64,000 nt of DNA from Algoriphagus litoralis (GCF_003259255.1 NZ_QGOL01000006.1:372001-436000); one strand, 5' to 3'. Numbered from the stretch's first letter, positions 35,351 to 44,086 are shown. Notes: generated by a model from the letters alone, not told the origin. Program-made: numbers and translations.

Positions 35351-35743
35351 AGGAGCAGGAAGTTGGTAGGATGGTAGTTGACAGGTATTTGAATTTCTCG
35401 CAAAGTCGATAAGTCGCAAAAAATAAAAGTTCTTCTGCATGTGAAGGACAATGGAAAAGTCATGATTGGGGACCTGCTTTAGACATGTACGCACTCAATG
35501 CGACGGAAAGAGTGCCATAGGCCTGCCTTCTGCAGGTAAACCTGCCTCCGGCAAAGGCAGGTCTTGCCCCAGTCGATCCTCAAAACTGCCAGACCTCATC
35601 TTTCGAATTAGACAGTTTTGATAATTGACTTATTCCATTTATTCTTGGCTGAATCGATTTTTTCCCTGGTTCATTGGTTTTTGGTCGGATCTGATCTATG
35701 ATGCTGACACTTTTGGGTCATCATTTACCAAAAACCAATTCAC

Positions 35744-36490
35744 ATGAACAAGGAACTGATCTTTCTCCGGACTTTTGCTGCTTCTGCCGCTGTAGCCTCA
35801 AGCCTTTTGTTTTTCTCCTCATTCAAAGGCTCTGGATATCAGCAATTCGAAACAATCGATGTGCAGCGAATCAATGTCGTCGAAGCCGATGGCACTACCA
35901 AAATGATCATTACTAACGCCGGGCTTTTCCCCAACGGAAACGAAAAAATCAATGGACGCCCAACCAATGTGGATCGAAAAAAGCGGGCTGGAATGCTTTT
36001 CTTCAACGAAGACGGCATCGAAGCTGGTGGATTGATCTATGATGGATCCAAAAGCGAAAATGGTCACAATGCGGGGCTATCACTGACTTTTGATCAGTAT
36101 GATGGAGATCAGGTCATGCAATTGTTGACTACCGATACACAGCGAGGCGAGGATAGGTTTGTAAGCTCCACTTTGGTATTCAATGACCGTCCTGCAAAGG
36201 AATCTCAGCAAAAAACTGCTGAAATCATGAATGAACTTACCACGCTCAGAAAATCTGATCCTGAGGCATTTAAAGCAAAATACGCAGAATATCAAGCGCA
36301 GGAATTGATTGGTGGTGCTCCGAGAATCATGCTTGGCAAATCAAGAAGTCAAAACAACGGGCTATTTTTATTCGATGATCAGGGAAGACCGAGGGCTATG
36401 TTTTACCTCGATAAAGATAACCAACCCAAACTTGAAGCCTTTGATGAGAATGGAAATATCACCAGTTCTTGGCCAGCTACATCAAATTAA
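35744..36490 (+). CDS. Small exported or membrane-anchored protein of unknown function
   Basis: 248 aa. An N-terminal hydrophobic stretch (LRTFAASAAVASSLLFFSSF) serves as signal peptide or anchor. The rest contains repeated short strands of the type RINVVEADGTTKMIITNAG, RAGMLFFNEDGIEAGGLIYDG, and NNGLFLFDDQGRPRAMFYLD: several GxFxxxxG-like hairpins suggesting a beta-rich fold. No family is named with confidence. It is 39 bp upstream of the LytS-type kinase gene and may be co-transcribed, which could make it a signal-related partner. Confidence 0.72.
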   Translation: MNKELIFLRTFAASAAVASSLLFFSSFKGSGYQQFETIDVQRINVVEADGTTKMIITNAGLFPNGNEKINGRPTNVDRKKRAGMLFFNEDGIEAGGLIYDGSKSENGHNAGLSLTFDQYDGDQVMQLLTTDTQRGEDRFVSSTLVFNDRPAKESQQKTAEIMNELTTLRKSDPEAFKAKYAEYQAQELIGGAPRIMLGKSRSQNNGLFLFDDQGRPRAMFYLDKDNQPKLEAFDENGNITSSWPATSN

Positions 36491-36529
36491 CCTCAGGGGG
36501 GAGCAATCCCCCTCTTGCCGTTTATTCCT

Positions 36530-37564
36530 ATGAAAAAATTGCTCAGTTTGCTGCAGATCAGTCCGGTTTATTTGGGAGGAATTTTCATTTTTGCCTATTT
36601 GGAGTCAATCCGGGGAAGGGTCACTCCAGGACAAACAATCAACTGGTACATCCTGACACCAGAGGCAGCAGTAGGCACACTCATCAAAGCCATCTTAATT
36701 ACGTTTATTCTTCGGTTTACTTTCAAAAGATTTCATGGATTGCTGGAGTTTCCAATCCAAAAAGGTACTGCCTTGGCTGCTTTTGGGCTAGGATTGACGG
36801 CATATCTCCTTCTCAGCAACGGGGCCGCAATGATCATCTCACTTCTATTTGACACCTGGGACCGCAACTTCACCGATCAGATTCTGCTTTCGGTGAATGT
36901 TTCCTATCTTCTGGATTTTATCGTGTATGGAGGCTTTTATCTGAGCTACCTCCTTTTTCAGGAATACAAAAATCATCAACATAAGCTGGCTGCCTATGAA
37001 TTGGCGCTCTCAGACTCCAGATTTTCACAGCTGAAGCAACAGCTCAATCCACATTTCCTCTTCAATAATCTAAATATCCTGGATCAACTGATCGAGGAAA
37101 ACCCTAAATCTGCCTCCCGATTTCTTCAAAATTTTGCAGCGCTCTATCGGTATCCTTTAGAAAAGTCGAACAGCAAACTGGTTCGAATAGCTGAGGAAAT
37201 CGAATTTGCCAAGGCCTACTTTTCCCTGATGAGCGAAAAATTCGGAGAGTCCTATCTGATGGATATTGATCCTGAAATCCCTTCTGGAAAGATACCGCCT
37301 TTGACCCTTCAACTGCTGATCGAAAATGCCGTCTTGCATAATTTTGGCACCCTAGAACGTCCGGTTGTCCTCAGCATAAAAATGACCGACAAAATTGAAG
37401 TCAGTAATAATCGAGTTCCTTTTGCCAAACCGAAACATAAGGGAGGGAAAGGGCTGCAGAATCTTCGCGAACAATACGAGCTTTTAGCTGATGAACCTAT
37501 TGAAATCATCCAATCCGAAGACCTGTTTACCGTAATTCTCCCACTAATTCCCGACAATCAATGA
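36530..37564 (+). CDS. LytS-type (His_kinase/PF06580) membrane sensor kinase
   Basis: 344 aa from ATG 36530; a TTG 15 bp upstream is rejected. Four hydrophobic segments cover residues about 10-145. The cytoplasmic part has the diagnostic QLNPHFLFNNLNILDQLIEE (phospho-His in NPHFLFN), LRIAEEIEFAKAYF-like helix, LTLQLLIENAVLHN (N box) and KGGKGLQNLREQYELL. Its stop overlaps the start of the LytTR regulator gene (ATGA), so they form a two-component pair. Confidence 0.9.
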   Translation: MKKLLSLLQISPVYLGGIFIFAYLESIRGRVTPGQTINWYILTPEAAVGTLIKAILITFILRFTFKRFHGLLEFPIQKGTALAAFGLGLTAYLLLSNGAAMIISLLFDTWDRNFTDQILLSVNVSYLLDFIVYGGFYLSYLLFQEYKNHQHKLAAYELALSDSRFSQLKQQLNPHFLFNNLNILDQLIEENPKSASRFLQNFAALYRYPLEKSNSKLVRIAEEIEFAKAYFSLMSEKFGESYLMDIDPEIPSGKIPPLTLQLLIENAVLHNFGTLERPVVLSIKMTDKIEVSNNRVPFAKPKHKGGKGLQNLREQYELLADEPIEIIQSEDLFTVILPLIPDNQ

Positions 37565-38343
37565 TCCAGGTAATCATCTTAGAAGACGAAATCCCCGCGC
37601 AGAAGAAAATCCTGAAAATCATCCAAGATTTAGCGTTGGCCGTGAACGTAGTGGCGACTCTGGACTCCGTTCAGTCTGGCAAAGCTTTTTTTTCTTCTTC
37701 AAGAAAAATTGACCTCATTATCTCTGATATTGAGCTCAGGGATGGAAATGCATTTGAGATTTTTGAAGAAATAGCGATTCCATGCCCGATTATATTCACC
37801 ACGGCGTACAATCAATTTTGGATGCAGGCTTTTGAGACCAATGGGATAGCGTACCTGCTCAAGCCGTTTGGCGTGGAAAAATTCAAGCTGGCCTGGGATA
37901 AATTTATTCGGCTGACCCAGCAACCCGAGGATCAAGTTATTCTTTTACAGCAATTGAGGCAACTGGTTTCGGGGTACCAATCTGACCAAGTCAGTGCAAA
38001 AACCTTCAAAACCCGACTCAGCGTACCCAACTCCCGAGGCAATTACTTTCTTGAAATTGCTGATATGGTGTATTTCTATGCCGATCAGGGAGTGATCTTT
38101 GGGGTAGATCATGCCGGGAAAAAACACCTACTGAAAGAAGAAACCCTAAAAGAGCTTGAGGATCAACTTGACCCAAGCCATTTTTTCAGAATTAACCGTT
38201 CCCAGCTTATCCAAAAAAGCTATGTCCTAACTACTGAGCGGTATTCAAAAAGTTCGGTAGCCCTTAAACTAAAAGGAATACAGGAGCACCTGATCTGCAG
38301 CCAAAGTCAGACTCCCGTATTTCTCGCATGGATCGAGCAATGA
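37561..38343 (+). CDS. LytTR-family response regulator
   Basis: 260 aa. The receiver has VIILEDEIPAQ, LIISDIELRDG with the phosphoacceptor Asp, IIFTTAYNQF and YLLKPFG. A LytTR DNA-binding domain occupies the C-terminal 110 residues (MVYFYADQGVIFGVDH, HFFRINRSQLIQKSYV). It overlaps the upstream kinase gene by 4 bp. Targets are unknown; autoregulation of the 35744-38343 operon is plausible. Confidence 0.92.
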   Translation: MIQVIILEDEIPAQKKILKIIQDLALAVNVVATLDSVQSGKAFFSSSRKIDLIISDIELRDGNAFEIFEEIAIPCPIIFTTAYNQFWMQAFETNGIAYLLKPFGVEKFKLAWDKFIRLTQQPEDQVILLQQLRQLVSGYQSDQVSAKTFKTRLSVPNSRGNYFLEIADMVYFYADQGVIFGVDHAGKKHLLKEETLKELEDQLDPSHFFRINRSQLIQKSYVLTTERYSKSSVALKLKGIQEHLICSQSQTPVFLAWIEQ

Positions 38344-38543
38344 GCAAAATTTCATAGACTTCTTTACCAAATTTCACCTACGCTATTCCATTTTCCAGAA
38401 TCCCAAGTCCTAAAAAATGCCTAGGATCAGGCAAAGAAGTTAAAGTTGACGTCCAATTTCATTTTCCAAACAAACATAAAAATAGAAAGAGCTGAAATGG
38501 GCAATACCCACTCATGCTATAGGAAAAAATTAGACCTCATAGT

Positions 38544-39128
38544 TTATTGGAGTTTTGTTGGCGAAAGGGAGCGTTCAGTGATCACCCACTGCTCCCCATA
38601 CACCGATGAATAGGTGATTTTCCAAGTCAGACCTTCCTCCAATAAGCGGTCTATTTCAGCGCGGAGTATAGCAGATTCGTCAAAAGAGTCATTCACTTCA
38701 AAAATTGAAAATATCTCCCCTGCGGGCACCAATCTTCCTGGGTAGATATTAGAATGCAGCAAATTGTTCAGTGAGGAGACCTCAGTGCTGTGATCTAAAA
38801 CAAAAGAGACAATATCCTGGTATGGAGTGGGACTGCCCTTGAAACTTATTTCAATTTTTTCCAGTATGGCTGGTCCAATACCTTGATTGTTCATGACAAA
38901 CCTGTAGTTGGAGGTTTGAGAGCCCTGATTAAATATAGTGAGGTACGGAAAAACCGATAAAAGCTGCTGTTCTCTGATGATGGAAGTCTGATAGATCAAC
39001 ACCAAAAAAGTCATAAATGAAACCAGGATGGCAGAAATACTCATCACTTTATTGGAATCCAAGACAAACTTTTTCTTCAGGATGTTTTCTTTCTTTTCCG
39101 TTGAAGGATCGTTATCGAGCTCGCTCAT
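38544..39128 (-). CDS. Small membrane-anchored protein, intact paralogue of the broken gene at 14 kb
   Basis: 194 aa from ATG 39128 (a TTG 24 bp upstream is rejected). The charged cytoplasmic N-terminus (about 35 residues) precedes one membrane helix (VMSISAILVSFMTFLVLIYQ), then IIREQQLLSVFPYLTIF and a periplasmic-looking domain with NNQGIGPAILEKIEISFKG and WKITYSSVYGEQWVITE. The last block is the one lost after the premature stop at 14097-14099. No known domain is recognised. It stands alone, convergent with the LytTR gene and bordered upstream by tandem repeats. Confidence 0.75.
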   Translation of the reverse strand: MSELDNDPSTEKKENILKKKFVLDSNKVMSISAILVSFMTFLVLIYQTSIIREQQLLSVFPYLTIFNQGSQTSNYRFVMNNQGIGPAILEKIEISFKGSPTPYQDIVSFVLDHSTEVSSLNNLLHSNIYPGRLVPAGEIFSIFEVNDSFDESAILRAEIDRLLEEGLTWKITYSSVYGEQWVITERSLSPTKLQ

Positions 39129-39266
39129 TTGAAGAAGATTAATCTCAAACAAATAGGATATAGAAAAGGCTGTAGGCTCAAAATACCTTGGCTTCCTAAA
39201 CTTGTCAAAAAATAATCAAAAGTGAAAAGATATCTTTTGACTAGCTCAATTTTCGGGGGCGCTTAT

Positions 39267-39524
39267 AGAGTGAAGAGTGTAAAGTGAAGAGTTTAAAGTG
39301 GGTTGAGTGAAGAGTTTAAAGTGTGGAGTTTAAAGTGAAGAGTTTAAAGTGTGGAGTTTAAAGTGAAGAGTGTAAAGTGGGTTGAGTGAAGAGTTTAAAG
39401 TGAAGAGTTTAAAGTGGAGAGTGTAAAGTGGGTTGAGTGAAGAGTTTAAAGTGTGGAGTTTAAAGTGGGTTGAGTGAAGAGTTTAAAGTGGGGAGTGAGG
39501 AATATCGAATGTTGAATGTTGAAG
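39267..39524. repeat. Heptanucleotide-period array (AGTTTAA/AGTGAAG units)
   Basis: Alternating AGTTTAA and AGTGNNN seven-mers, with GTTGAGTGAAGAG insert units recurring, ending in GAATGTTGAATGTTGAAG. It is the same unit type as 34986-35206. Confidence 0.85.
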
Positions 39525-39818
39525 CAGTCTCAGTTGGCAGTAGGCAGTAATCAAAGTCTGAAAGCAGAAGTCTGAAAGCTGAAAAAAGTAGGCAGTCTCA
39601 GTTGGCAGTTGGCAGTAATCAAAGTCTGAAAGCAGAAGTCTGAAAACTGAAAAAAGAAGGCAGTCTCAATTGGCAGTAGGCAGCAATCAAAGTCTGAAAG
39701 CAGAAGTCTGAAAGCTGAAAAAAGTAGGCAGTCTCAGTTGGCAGTAGGCAGCAAACAAAGTCTGAAAGCAGAAAAAAGTAGGCAGTCTCAGTTGGCAGTA
39801 GGCAGTAATCAAAGTCTG
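39525..39818. repeat. 68-bp tandem repeat, about 4.5 copies
   Basis: Units start CAGTCTCAGTTGGCAG at 39525, 39593, 39661, 39729 and 39783 (the third reads CAATTGG). Spacings are 68, 68, 68 and 54 bp; the short unit lacks 14 bases, two heptamers. Inside the unit, stretches such as GCAGAAG-TCTGAAA-GCTGAAA also run in sevens. Confidence 0.9.
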
Positions 39819-39859
39819 CTGACCTATCAAAAAGTTATAAAATTCATAACTGAAAACCT

Positions 39860-40996
39860 TTAAAAAGCTTCGCCGATATACAGGTAAAACCCATTCCCCT
39901 CGCGGGTAAGAGCAAAATCAGCCCGTACAAAAATATCCTTCTTGGGAAAAAGAAGAAACCGAAGCCCTCCGCCTATCGCTCCCCTAAAATCCCTTAGCTC
40001 AATCCGCTCCGAGGAAGAAAATACCGTTCCCGTAGAGGCAAAAACTGCGGCACCTATGCGCTTGCTAAACCCCAAAGGCAGTGGTAAAAATCGGTATTCA
40101 ATCTGGGCGGCTAGGTGATTGTTATCCCTAAACCGCCCTTGATAATAGCCCCGCATAAGATTAGGTCCACCCATCTGCGGCAACTGATTGAAAGGTACAT
40201 TTCCAAAAGAAAACTGACCCAAGGCCTGCATGGCCAAAACCTGATTTTTCCTGACTGTTTTGAAATACCGGGAATCACTGACCAGGTAGGTGAAATTAAA
40301 ATCGCTGCCCAAAGATCGGGAATAGTTGAGCACGGCAAATTCTGAAAAATACCCATCCCTGACATTCAGCACATTATGCCGGGTATCCACCAAAAGGCCG
40401 AAGCCTAAGCCTAAATTGGTCGAGCCTTCTGTACCATATAAGTTCGATTCCTGCTGAAGTAAATCTGGATCGGAAAAAATCACCTCATCAGTTCTATTGA
40501 GCTCAAATTCAAGGCCTGCATAGAAATTACGGGTTACCTTCCTAAGCACCCGTTCTTTGAGTAAAAACTGAACCGCTTCAACCTTCTGTTCATCCTGGAG
40601 GCTGGCATCCATACCCGTCCCATAAAAAGATACCGGGAAACTTTGAAACTTCACATTGCCCAGAAAAAACCACTTATCCTTATCTGAATAAAGTGCGTGC
40701 TCCAAAAAACCTCCGTATTGATTTTCTATAGTATAGAATCCCTGAGCGACTATTTCACTCAGGCGATTCAGCGTATCCCGTTTGGAATAGAAAAGTAGAA
40801 GACCACTGGCACCAAATTCCCAATTCGTCTCTGGAGTGTATGCAATAATGGGATACGCAATAAACTGCGGACGTGACACATCTGAGGTATCTTGAATAAA
40901 GCTGTTGATATACCTTTTGATCCACGAGGGTCGCTGTGCAAAAGCTGCTTCTTGGCCCAGTACCAAAAAAAACAAAAGCAACAAAATTTTTCGCAT
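39860..40996 (-). CDS. BamA/Omp85-type outer-membrane barrel without POTRA domains
   Basis: 378 aa from ATG 40996; an earlier in-frame ATG at 41032 adds 12 residues before the signal peptide (ILLLLFFLVLGQEAAFAQ). Nearly all of the mature protein is amphipathic beta-strands, with the Omp85-typical block GGPNLMRGYYQGRFRDNNHL (Arg in RGYY followed by RD) and a final strand ending FYLYIGEAF. With about 360 residues there is no room for the usual POTRA repeats. It probably forms an outer-membrane barrel; transport or anchoring function is unknown. No operon partner is certain. Confidence 0.82.
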   Translation of the reverse strand: MRKILLLLFFLVLGQEAAFAQRPSWIKRYINSFIQDTSDVSRPQFIAYPIIAYTPETNWEFGASGLLLFYSKRDTLNRLSEIVAQGFYTIENQYGGFLEHALYSDKDKWFFLGNVKFQSFPVSFYGTGMDASLQDEQKVEAVQFLLKERVLRKVTRNFYAGLEFELNRTDEVIFSDPDLLQQESNLYGTEGSTNLGLGFGLLVDTRHNVLNVRDGYFSEFAVLNYSRSLGSDFNFTYLVSDSRYFKTVRKNQVLAMQALGQFSFGNVPFNQLPQMGGPNLMRGYYQGRFRDNNHLAAQIEYRFLPLPLGFSKRIGAAVFASTGTVFSSSERIELRDFRGAIGGGLRFLLFPKKDIFVRADFALTREGNGFYLYIGEAF

Positions 40997-41103
40997 AGAC
41001 TTAGACCTTAAGGACAGAGGCTCATGACACATGTCTTAGGTGGAAAGCAAATTGAGAGGGCAAAAGTTCAGTTTATCAATCACTTAGTTTGATCTAGGTG
41101 AAA

Positions 41104-41358
41104 TCACCTCCATGAGGCGAGAAGTTCGTTTTTTAAAAACTTGGCTATCAACAGTATCGGAGAAATCCTTTCCAACGGAATCTCATTCTCCACCTCTACC
41201 TGAAGAGCCAATTCCAACTCGAAAATAAGACCATTGATAAACACCGGATCCATCTGAAGATCCTTAAAAAGGTTCTTTTTCTTTTGGTTGCCGATCAGGC
41301 TGATCCCATAAAGCTGAAATACTCCAACCGCTTTTCGAAGTTTTGAAAAGTCATTCAT
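41104..41358 (-). CDS. Small protein, possible acyl-carrier-protein-like fold without the Ser
   Basis: 84 aa. The second half (KDLQMDPVFINGLIFELE followed by LALQVEVENEIPLE) has the spacing of an acyl carrier protein around its phosphopantetheine site (typically DLGxDSLxxVELxxxLExxF with xIPxE), but Pro-Val stands where Ser-Leu is expected. Without the Ser it could not carry the prosthetic group. The match is by eye and the family is not certain. It lies in the same direction as the DUF2306 gene and the BamA-like gene, with 69 and 107 bp gaps to its neighbours. It could also be a chance frame. Confidence 0.5.
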   Translation of the reverse strand: MNDFSKLRKAVGVFQLYGISLIGNQKKKNLFKDLQMDPVFINGLIFELELALQVEVENEIPLERISPILLIAKFLKNELLASWR

Positions 41359-41427
41359 TTGTATAATCCATTACGCTGGTAGTTTACTTTAGGCCTGCTG
41401 AAATACATCATCTGGAGAATAAATCCT

Positions 41428-41646
41428 TTAAATTTTGAGTATTACATCATTTTCTAGGTTTTGCCTTTTAAGCAAATTCAAGCTTATTCCATGGTCTAAC
41501 TGGTTTTGCGAGCATCTGAAAATTTCAAAACTTGAAATTTTTAGCCTAGTCTCAGTCATACCAACTTCTTCATTGAGCTCATTCGAAGTATAGGCTGACA
41601 TATTCATTCGCCCGTTTTGAATCTGGAATACCTGAGACTTTTTCAT
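41428..41646 (-). CDS. Doubtful small hypothetical protein
   Basis: 72 aa from ATG 41646 (a TTG 3 bp upstream). No motif, signal peptide or membrane helix was recognised. It is listed because it is on the same strand as its neighbours, 45 bp after the DUF2306 gene, and the otherwise empty gap is over 300 bp. It may be non-coding. Confidence 0.25.
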   Translation of the reverse strand: MKKSQVFQIQNGRMNMSAYTSNELNEEVGMTETRLKISSFEIFRCSQNQLDHGISLNLLKRQNLENDVILKI

Positions 41647-41691
41647 CAAGCCCTACATACGACAGATTTAGCATTTCCAGCTTACCTGCCA

Positions 41692-42555
41692 CTAATTCCA
41701 TGTAGAAATCCAGTGCAAAATCGCCGGGCCCCAGGAGCGAATCGTGATATAGTAAGTGCCCAAAAGAATAAAGCCGATCGCTCCAAGGAAAGCGAGTGCA
41801 GTTGCCAGTTTGACTAGTAGGCCGGCTTTATAGTTTTTGCTGCGAATGTAAAGCTCGACGATGATCAGGTTAGGGACATAAAAGAAAAAATCCATCACCT
41901 GATCAAAAGGGCCACTAAAATTGGCACCCCTTCCCAGCCCTCCTGTCAGTATGGTCCAAAACCCATAATCCATCCGGTAAATCCAAGAACCAATCGCCAA
42001 AGCATAGAGCCGCAATGCCCAATGCCGGTGTTTGGCAAATCGACCTTTGGAGGCATGCAGATACGTGAATACTGCCGCCAATCCCATCAGAAATCCATAA
42101 AGAGCAAACCCGATATCCATGGTTAGCCCACCGACTGTGCCTCGTACAAAAATGAATACCAAGCCGCCCAGTGCTGCCAAAAGACTGGAACCGATGTAAA
42201 TTTTACCCAGTAATCGATGTAAGAAAGGGAAGGTGACCCGGACTTTGTCGATAAGCTGGATGCTCCCCAGTACCAACAGGATTCCTCCAGCAGCAAAATG
42301 AATTCCGATTCCGGTGGTAGCTGCCGGGGAATTTTCCTGATACAGATTGGGGAGGGTATTGTTCCACCTAGTCATATCCCCTTCGTATCCTGCGGCAGCA
42401 TAAAAAGCCAAAATATACAATCCGAAAAGCGCCGCACTGATCCAGACTGTGGTCACCAAGCCTATACTCGACCAGCGAAGCACTGCCGAACCAAATTTAG
42501 AGGCACGGGACTCCCCCAGAATTTCAGCACTGATTGGATAATTTGAATTATTCAT
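41692..42555 (-). CDS. DUF2306-type multi-spanning membrane protein
   Basis: 287 aa with about seven hydrophobic helices. Conserved-looking features are HRLLGKIYIGSSLLAALGG, FAKHRHWALRLYALAIGSW (His-rich cytoplasmic loop motif) and the initial long loop with GIGIHFAAGGILLVLGSIQL. These match predicted membrane proteins of DUF2306, which have no established reaction. The gene follows the AraC-family regulator gene at 49 bp, and may be its target. Confidence 0.78.
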   Translation of the reverse strand: MNNSNYPISAEILGESRASKFGSAVLRWSSIGLVTTVWISAALFGLYILAFYAAAGYEGDMTRWNNTLPNLYQENSPAATTGIGIHFAAGGILLVLGSIQLIDKVRVTFPFLHRLLGKIYIGSSLLAALGGLVFIFVRGTVGGLTMDIGFALYGFLMGLAAVFTYLHASKGRFAKHRHWALRLYALAIGSWIYRMDYGFWTILTGGLGRGANFSGPFDQVMDFFFYVPNLIIVELYIRSKNYKAGLLVKLATALAFLGAIGFILLGTYYITIRSWGPAILHWISTWN

Positions 42556-42604
42556 ACGTTTTGCTTAATCTATAATTGAGAAAAAGAAATTGGAGGAACA
42601 AAGG

Positions 42605-43513
42605 TCAGTTGAAGGACTGCCTAAACTCCAGAGGAGACACCTTCGTCTTTGCCTTGAACAGCTTACTGAAAGACTGCGGATGCTCAAAACCCAATTCATA
42701 GGCAATTTCACTAACTGTGAGTCGCGAGGTGGAAAGCTTTTCTTTTGCCTTCTCGATTAATTTCTCGTGAATGTGTTGCTGGGCAGTCTGTCCTGTCAGT
42801 GATTTGAGCAGACTACTCAAATAACTCGGAGATACGTGCAAGGAATCAGCTAGGAATTGAACTGTGGGCAAGCCCTTGGTCACGAGGTCATCATCGGCAA
42901 AATAAGCGGAAAGAACCTGCTCCATTTCCTCAAGTAGTTGATGACTGGCTTTTTTACGGGTGATAAACTGCCGGTTGTAAAATCGCTCTGCATAGCTCAG
43001 CAGCGTCTCAAGATGTGCTACAATGATTCCCTGACTGAACCCATCGATATTGGAATCATATTCTTGCCGAATGTTTTCGATAATATCATTGATGATGAGC
43101 TCTTCTTTTTCAGAAAGAAAAAGTGCTTCATTGGCTGCATACCCGAAATAGTCGTACTGCTTGATTTTTTTCGCCAAAGCGGTGTTCCACAACAAGTCGG
43201 GATGAAAGAAAAGCATCCATCCCCGAAGCTGTGTAGGGACACCTCCGGCCTCCCCGCGCAGGATCTGTCCCGGTGACATAAACGCCATGAGCCCCTCATC
43301 AAAATCATACTTTTGCTGACCATAGAGCAGATTATCACAGCCCCGCTTGAGGGATATCGCATAGAATTCAAAAATTACAGCATGGATCTCTGATTGGTTT
43401 TTGAATTGGGACACATCCACGATACTGATCAAGGGATGCTTAGGTCTATTTAAGCCAATGATGCGATGGCCTTCAGCAATGGTCTTAATTCGGTAAGGTT
43501 CTGATTTTTTCAT
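42605..43513 (-). CDS. AraC-family transcriptional regulator (copy 1 of 5)
   Basis: 302 aa from ATG 43513. The N-terminal half is a cupin-like sensing domain with KHPLISIVDVS, YGQQKYDFDEGLMAFMSPGQ and LRGWMLFFHPDLLWN. The C-terminal half holds two helix-turn-helix motifs: VQFLADSLHVSPSYLSSLLK and LTVSEIAYELGFEHPQSFSK, ending PLEFRQSFN. Four close paralogues lie in this window (48960, 54173, 56313, 57304). This copy lies 2 bp after the DoxX-like gene and 49 bp before the DUF2306 gene, unlike three copies that follow SDR genes. The ligand is unknown. Confidence 0.9.
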   Translation of the reverse strand: MKKSEPYRIKTIAEGHRIIGLNRPKHPLISIVDVSQFKNQSEIHAVIFEFYAISLKRGCDNLLYGQQKYDFDEGLMAFMSPGQILRGEAGGVPTQLRGWMLFFHPDLLWNTALAKKIKQYDYFGYAANEALFLSEKEELIINDIIENIRQEYDSNIDGFSQGIIVAHLETLLSYAERFYNRQFITRKKASHQLLEEMEQVLSAYFADDDLVTKGLPTVQFLADSLHVSPSYLSSLLKSLTGQTAQQHIHEKLIEKAKEKLSTSRLTVSEIAYELGFEHPQSFSKLFKAKTKVSPLEFRQSFN

Positions 43514-43515
43514 GG

Positions 43516-43860
43516 TCAAGATTTAAATGGGTATTTCAGCCAAATCATTATCAAAGGCATGGCAAGAAATGGGATTTCAATTAAAGCCATTTTGTAATTA
43601 CCTGAATTAAGGGACAGCGCCATGATCAGAACAATGGTCACTGCATGGAGAATATTACTCACTAGGAAGGTCTGTGGAAAAAACAGCATCAATCCAATAA
43701 GTATGGAATAAACACCAAAATAAGGCATTATCTCCTTGGTGACACCCAAATCGGCCATCATCTGTGCCTGCTGCGCATTTGCTGGTTGGAATGCATCCCA
43801 GCCATGTTTGAAACTGAGGAATGCAGAAATTAGTAAGAGTGCTATACTGATGATTTTCAT
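43516..43860 (-). CDS. Small DoxX-like membrane protein
   Basis: 114 aa from ATG 43860; a longer frame from 43995 would add 45 residues, part of them from a perfect hairpin sequence, and is rejected. Four hydrophobic helices (ISIALLLISAFLSFKHGWD, IMPYFGVYSILIGLMLFF, ILHAVTIVLIMAL, IPFLAMPLIMIWL) fit DoxX-like small membrane proteins, whose function is poorly known. It is followed 2 bp later by the AraC-family gene, so the two are co-transcribed. Confidence 0.7.
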   Translation of the reverse strand: MKIISIALLLISAFLSFKHGWDAFQPANAQQAQMMADLGVTKEIMPYFGVYSILIGLMLFFPQTFLVSNILHAVTIVLIMALSLNSGNYKMALIEIPFLAMPLIMIWLKYPFKS

Positions 43861-43899
43861 AAAATGAAATTTTGATCGTTTTGTTGAATGAAAGTTAGG

Positions 43900-43929
43900 A
43901 TCGAGCCTGACCAAGCTGTCAGGCTCGAT
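43900..43929. promoter_or_regulatory. Perfect 12-bp hairpin in the leader of the DoxX-like gene
   Basis: ATCGAGCCTGAC (43900-43911), loop of 6, GTCAGGCTCGAT (43918-43929). It lies 40 bp before ATG 43860 and 158 bp after the end of the TonB receptor gene. On the minus strand no T-run follows, so it is an incomplete terminator for the receptor, or a leader hairpin; on the plus strand TTTT follows. Confidence 0.6.
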
Positions 43930-44086
43930 TTTCCAGATAACTCTTTTACCTGAACCAGACAGATAATTAGAAATTAAATGGGCAATTGGGGACAAACAAA
44001 CTTCTACACTTCTCTTTTATAGGCCTTGGACTGGACATTTCCAGCTTCATCCCAAACCAGGAAAAACATTTCAGGTGTGCGGATGA

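Larger units (their letters stand above)
34859..35743. other. Long intergenic region filled with repeats
   Basis: 885 bp between divergent genes. It contains a heptamer array (34986-35206), a dispersed repeat (35281-35350), an inverted-repeat-rich segment near 35520-35565 (CTGCC/GGCAG units) and no credible gene. No promoter for the plus-strand gene at 35744 was found. Confidence 0.6.
39129..39859. other. Long intergenic region, mostly tandem repeats
   Basis: 731 bp; a heptamer array at 39267-39524 and a 68-bp tandem array at 39525-39818 occupy most of it. No gene is supported. Confidence 0.7.

Noticed and set aside
39525-39818. Regular repeats that could suggest a CRISPR array
   Set aside because: The repeats are head-to-tail without unique spacers, and no cas gene is present in the window.
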